A stretch of DNA of 14,308 nt from S012-109 sp964425105. GTDB taxonomy: Bacteria; Pseudomonadota; Gammaproteobacteria; SZUA-140. The notes under the pieces are model-generated. The model made no database searches and was not told the origin of the DNA. It worked only from the letters and a program-made list of their open reading frames with translations. Below, piece after piece: positions 13,478 through 14,308 of the stretch. The stretch is taken from NCBI GenBank assembly GCA_964425105.1, contig CAYRLE010000069.1:1-14308 (forward strand), written 5' to 3'. The number at the start of each line of letters is the position of its first letter. Within the stretch, counting starts at the first letter, position 1. A program made the position numbers and the translations under genes.

Positions 13478-13981
13478 TCAGGCAATCGTGGACAACCCGC
13501 GCCGTTCCAGGGTGATGAAGCTGTAAGGATAGGCGTTCTCTTCATCCGCAGCATAATCGGCGCGTGCTGTCTCCAGCCACTCTTTTTTGTCGAATTCCAC
13601 GAAGCGGGCATCGCCCTCGACATCGGCCTGAATCACGGTGAGATACATGCGTTCTGCCAGGGGCAGGGCGGCGCGGTAGATGGCCGCGCCGCCGATGACC
13701 ATGAGTTCTTCGCAGGCACCGGCCGCTTCAATACCCCCTTCGATAGAGTCCACCACGATGCAGCCTGCAGCCTGAAAGGCGGGATTGCGGCTGACCACGA
13801 TATTGCTGCGCCCAGGCAGCGCCTTGCCGATGGACTGGAAGGTCTTGCGGCCCATGAGGATGGGTTTGCCCATGGTGAGTTGCCGGAAGTGCCGCATGTC
13901 GGCGGGCAGCTTCCAGGGCAGGCGGTTGTCGCGGCCGATGACGCCGTTGCGGGACAGGGCGGCGATGAGGGAAATACGCAC
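13478..13981 (-). CDS. folA: Dihydrofolate reductase
   Basis: DHFR reduces dihydrofolate to tetrahydrofolate with NADPH, restoring the cofactor oxidised by thymidylate synthase. The 167-residue product (E. coli 159) has ISLIAALSRNGVIGRDNRLPW at its start, the active-site LPWKLPADMRHF with the catalytic acid Asp28 (E. coli Asp27), MGRKTFQSIGKALPGR for cofactor binding, and VIGGAAIYRAALP. The start is GTG at 13979-13981, directly before RISLIAAL. Its ribosome binding site GAGGAG overlaps the thyA stop codon, so translation is likely coupled to thyA, 12 bases upstream. DHFR is the trimethoprim target. The sequence looks like an ordinary chromosomal FolA, not a mobile dfr cassette. Confidence 0.97.
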   Translation of the reverse strand: MRISLIAALSRNGVIGRDNRLPWKLPADMRHFRQLTMGKPILMGRKTFQSIGKALPGRSNIVVSRNPAFQAAGCIVVDSIEGGIEAAGACEELMVIGGAAIYRAALPLAERMYLTVIQADVEGDARFVEFDKKEWLETARADYAADEENAYPYSFITLERRGLSTIA

Positions 13982-13993
13982 CCAGTAGTCTCC

Positions 13994-14308
13994 TCAGACG
14001 GCCACCGGGGCCTTGATGTGGGGGTGGGCCTGGTAGTCCAGCAGCTGGAAGTCGTCGAAGGTGAAGTCGAACAGGGAACGCACCGCCGGGTTGATGGCCA
14101 TGCGCGGCAGGGGATAGGGGGCGCGCGCCAGCTGGGTGCGGGCCTGCTCCAGGTGGTTCACATAGAGATGGGCATCCCCCAGGGTGTGTATGAAGTCACC
14201 GGCCTCCAAACCCGTCACCTGGGCGATCATCATGGTGAGCAGGGCATAGGAGGCGATGTTGAAGGGCACGCCGAGGAAGATGTCGGCGCTGCGCTGATAG
14301 AGCTGGCA
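13994..14308 (-). CDS. thyA: Thymidylate synthase ThyA (C-terminal part; 5' end outside the window)
   Basis: ThyA makes dTMP from dUMP using methylene-tetrahydrofolate and releases dihydrofolate, the substrate of the downstream folA. The frame is open from the right edge for 104 codons to the TGA at 13994-13996. The translated part begins CQLYQRSADIFLGVPFNIAS, which corresponds to the segment just after the active-site loop, and continues with ASYALLTMMIAQ, GDAHLYVNHLEQ, and the conserved C-terminal HPHIKAPVAV. The catalytic Cys of the APCH-type loop and about 160 N-terminal residues lie outside the window. There is no sign of a break in what is visible. The thyA-folA order is common in gammaproteobacteria. 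Confidence 0.97.
   Translation of the reverse strand, partial: CQLYQRSADIFLGVPFNIASYALLTMMIAQVTGLEAGDFIHTLGDAHLYVNHLEQARTQLARAPYPLPRMAINPAVRSLFDFTFDDFQLLDYQAHPHIKAPVAV

Overview
The window is a classic chromosomal replication-origin neighbourhood of a GC-rich gammaproteobacterium. The evidence is the gene set and order (mnmE, yidC, yidD, rnpA and rpmH leftward; dnaA, dnaN, recF and gyrB rightward), the E. coli-sized GyrB (805 residues) and DnaN (366 residues), the YhcB/ZapG family protein, and two parS sites of the Pseudomonas type. There is no GATC in the candidate origin, which argues against an enteric Dam/SeqA-controlled organism. A Chromatiales- or Pseudomonas-like relative is an inference, not a demonstrated assignment. 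A run of exactly 100 N bases (10533-10632) shows that this is a draft scaffold of two joined contigs.

Region 1-3791 (minus strand) is the ribosome / RNase P / membrane-insertion cluster, read right to left: rpmH (L34), rnpA (RNase P protein), yidD (overlapping rnpA by 16 bases), yidC (insertase) and mnmE (tRNA modification GTPase, cut by the left edge just before its stop). A consensus-like promoter for this cluster lies at 3877-3906. Four degenerate heptamers exactly fill the yidC-mnmE gap.

Region 3792-10459 (plus strand) is the replication and repair cluster: dnaA (initiator), the dnaA-dnaN spacer with three perfect DnaA boxes and a very AT-rich right end (the best oriC candidate), dnaN (clamp), recF (gap repair) and gyrB (gyrase B). 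recF carries two near-identical CACGTG-centred palindromes that match parS, the ParB centromere site. The second lies where the -35 region of a strong extended -10 promoter for gyrB would be.

Region 10460-10641 holds a REP-like or terminator-like inverted repeat running into the assembly gap. The gene order across the gap is therefore unproven. Region 10642-12419 (minus) is a pgl-glk sugar-phosphate operon: 6-phosphogluconolactonase then glucokinase. Region 12634-13374 (plus) is a zapG/yhcB homologue with a long Ala/Glu-rich tail. Region 13478-14308 (minus) is thyA (3' part only) followed by folA, the thymidylate and tetrahydrofolate pair, transcribed convergently towards zapG with a hairpin between.

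All protein-coding genes here belong to well-known families. I see no phage, transposase gene, CRISPR array, tRNA or rRNA gene, and no new enzyme system. The most interesting signals are non-coding or overlapping: the two parS sites embedded in recF, the overlap of one with the gyrB promoter, the layout of the origin spacer, and the repeat at the contig break.
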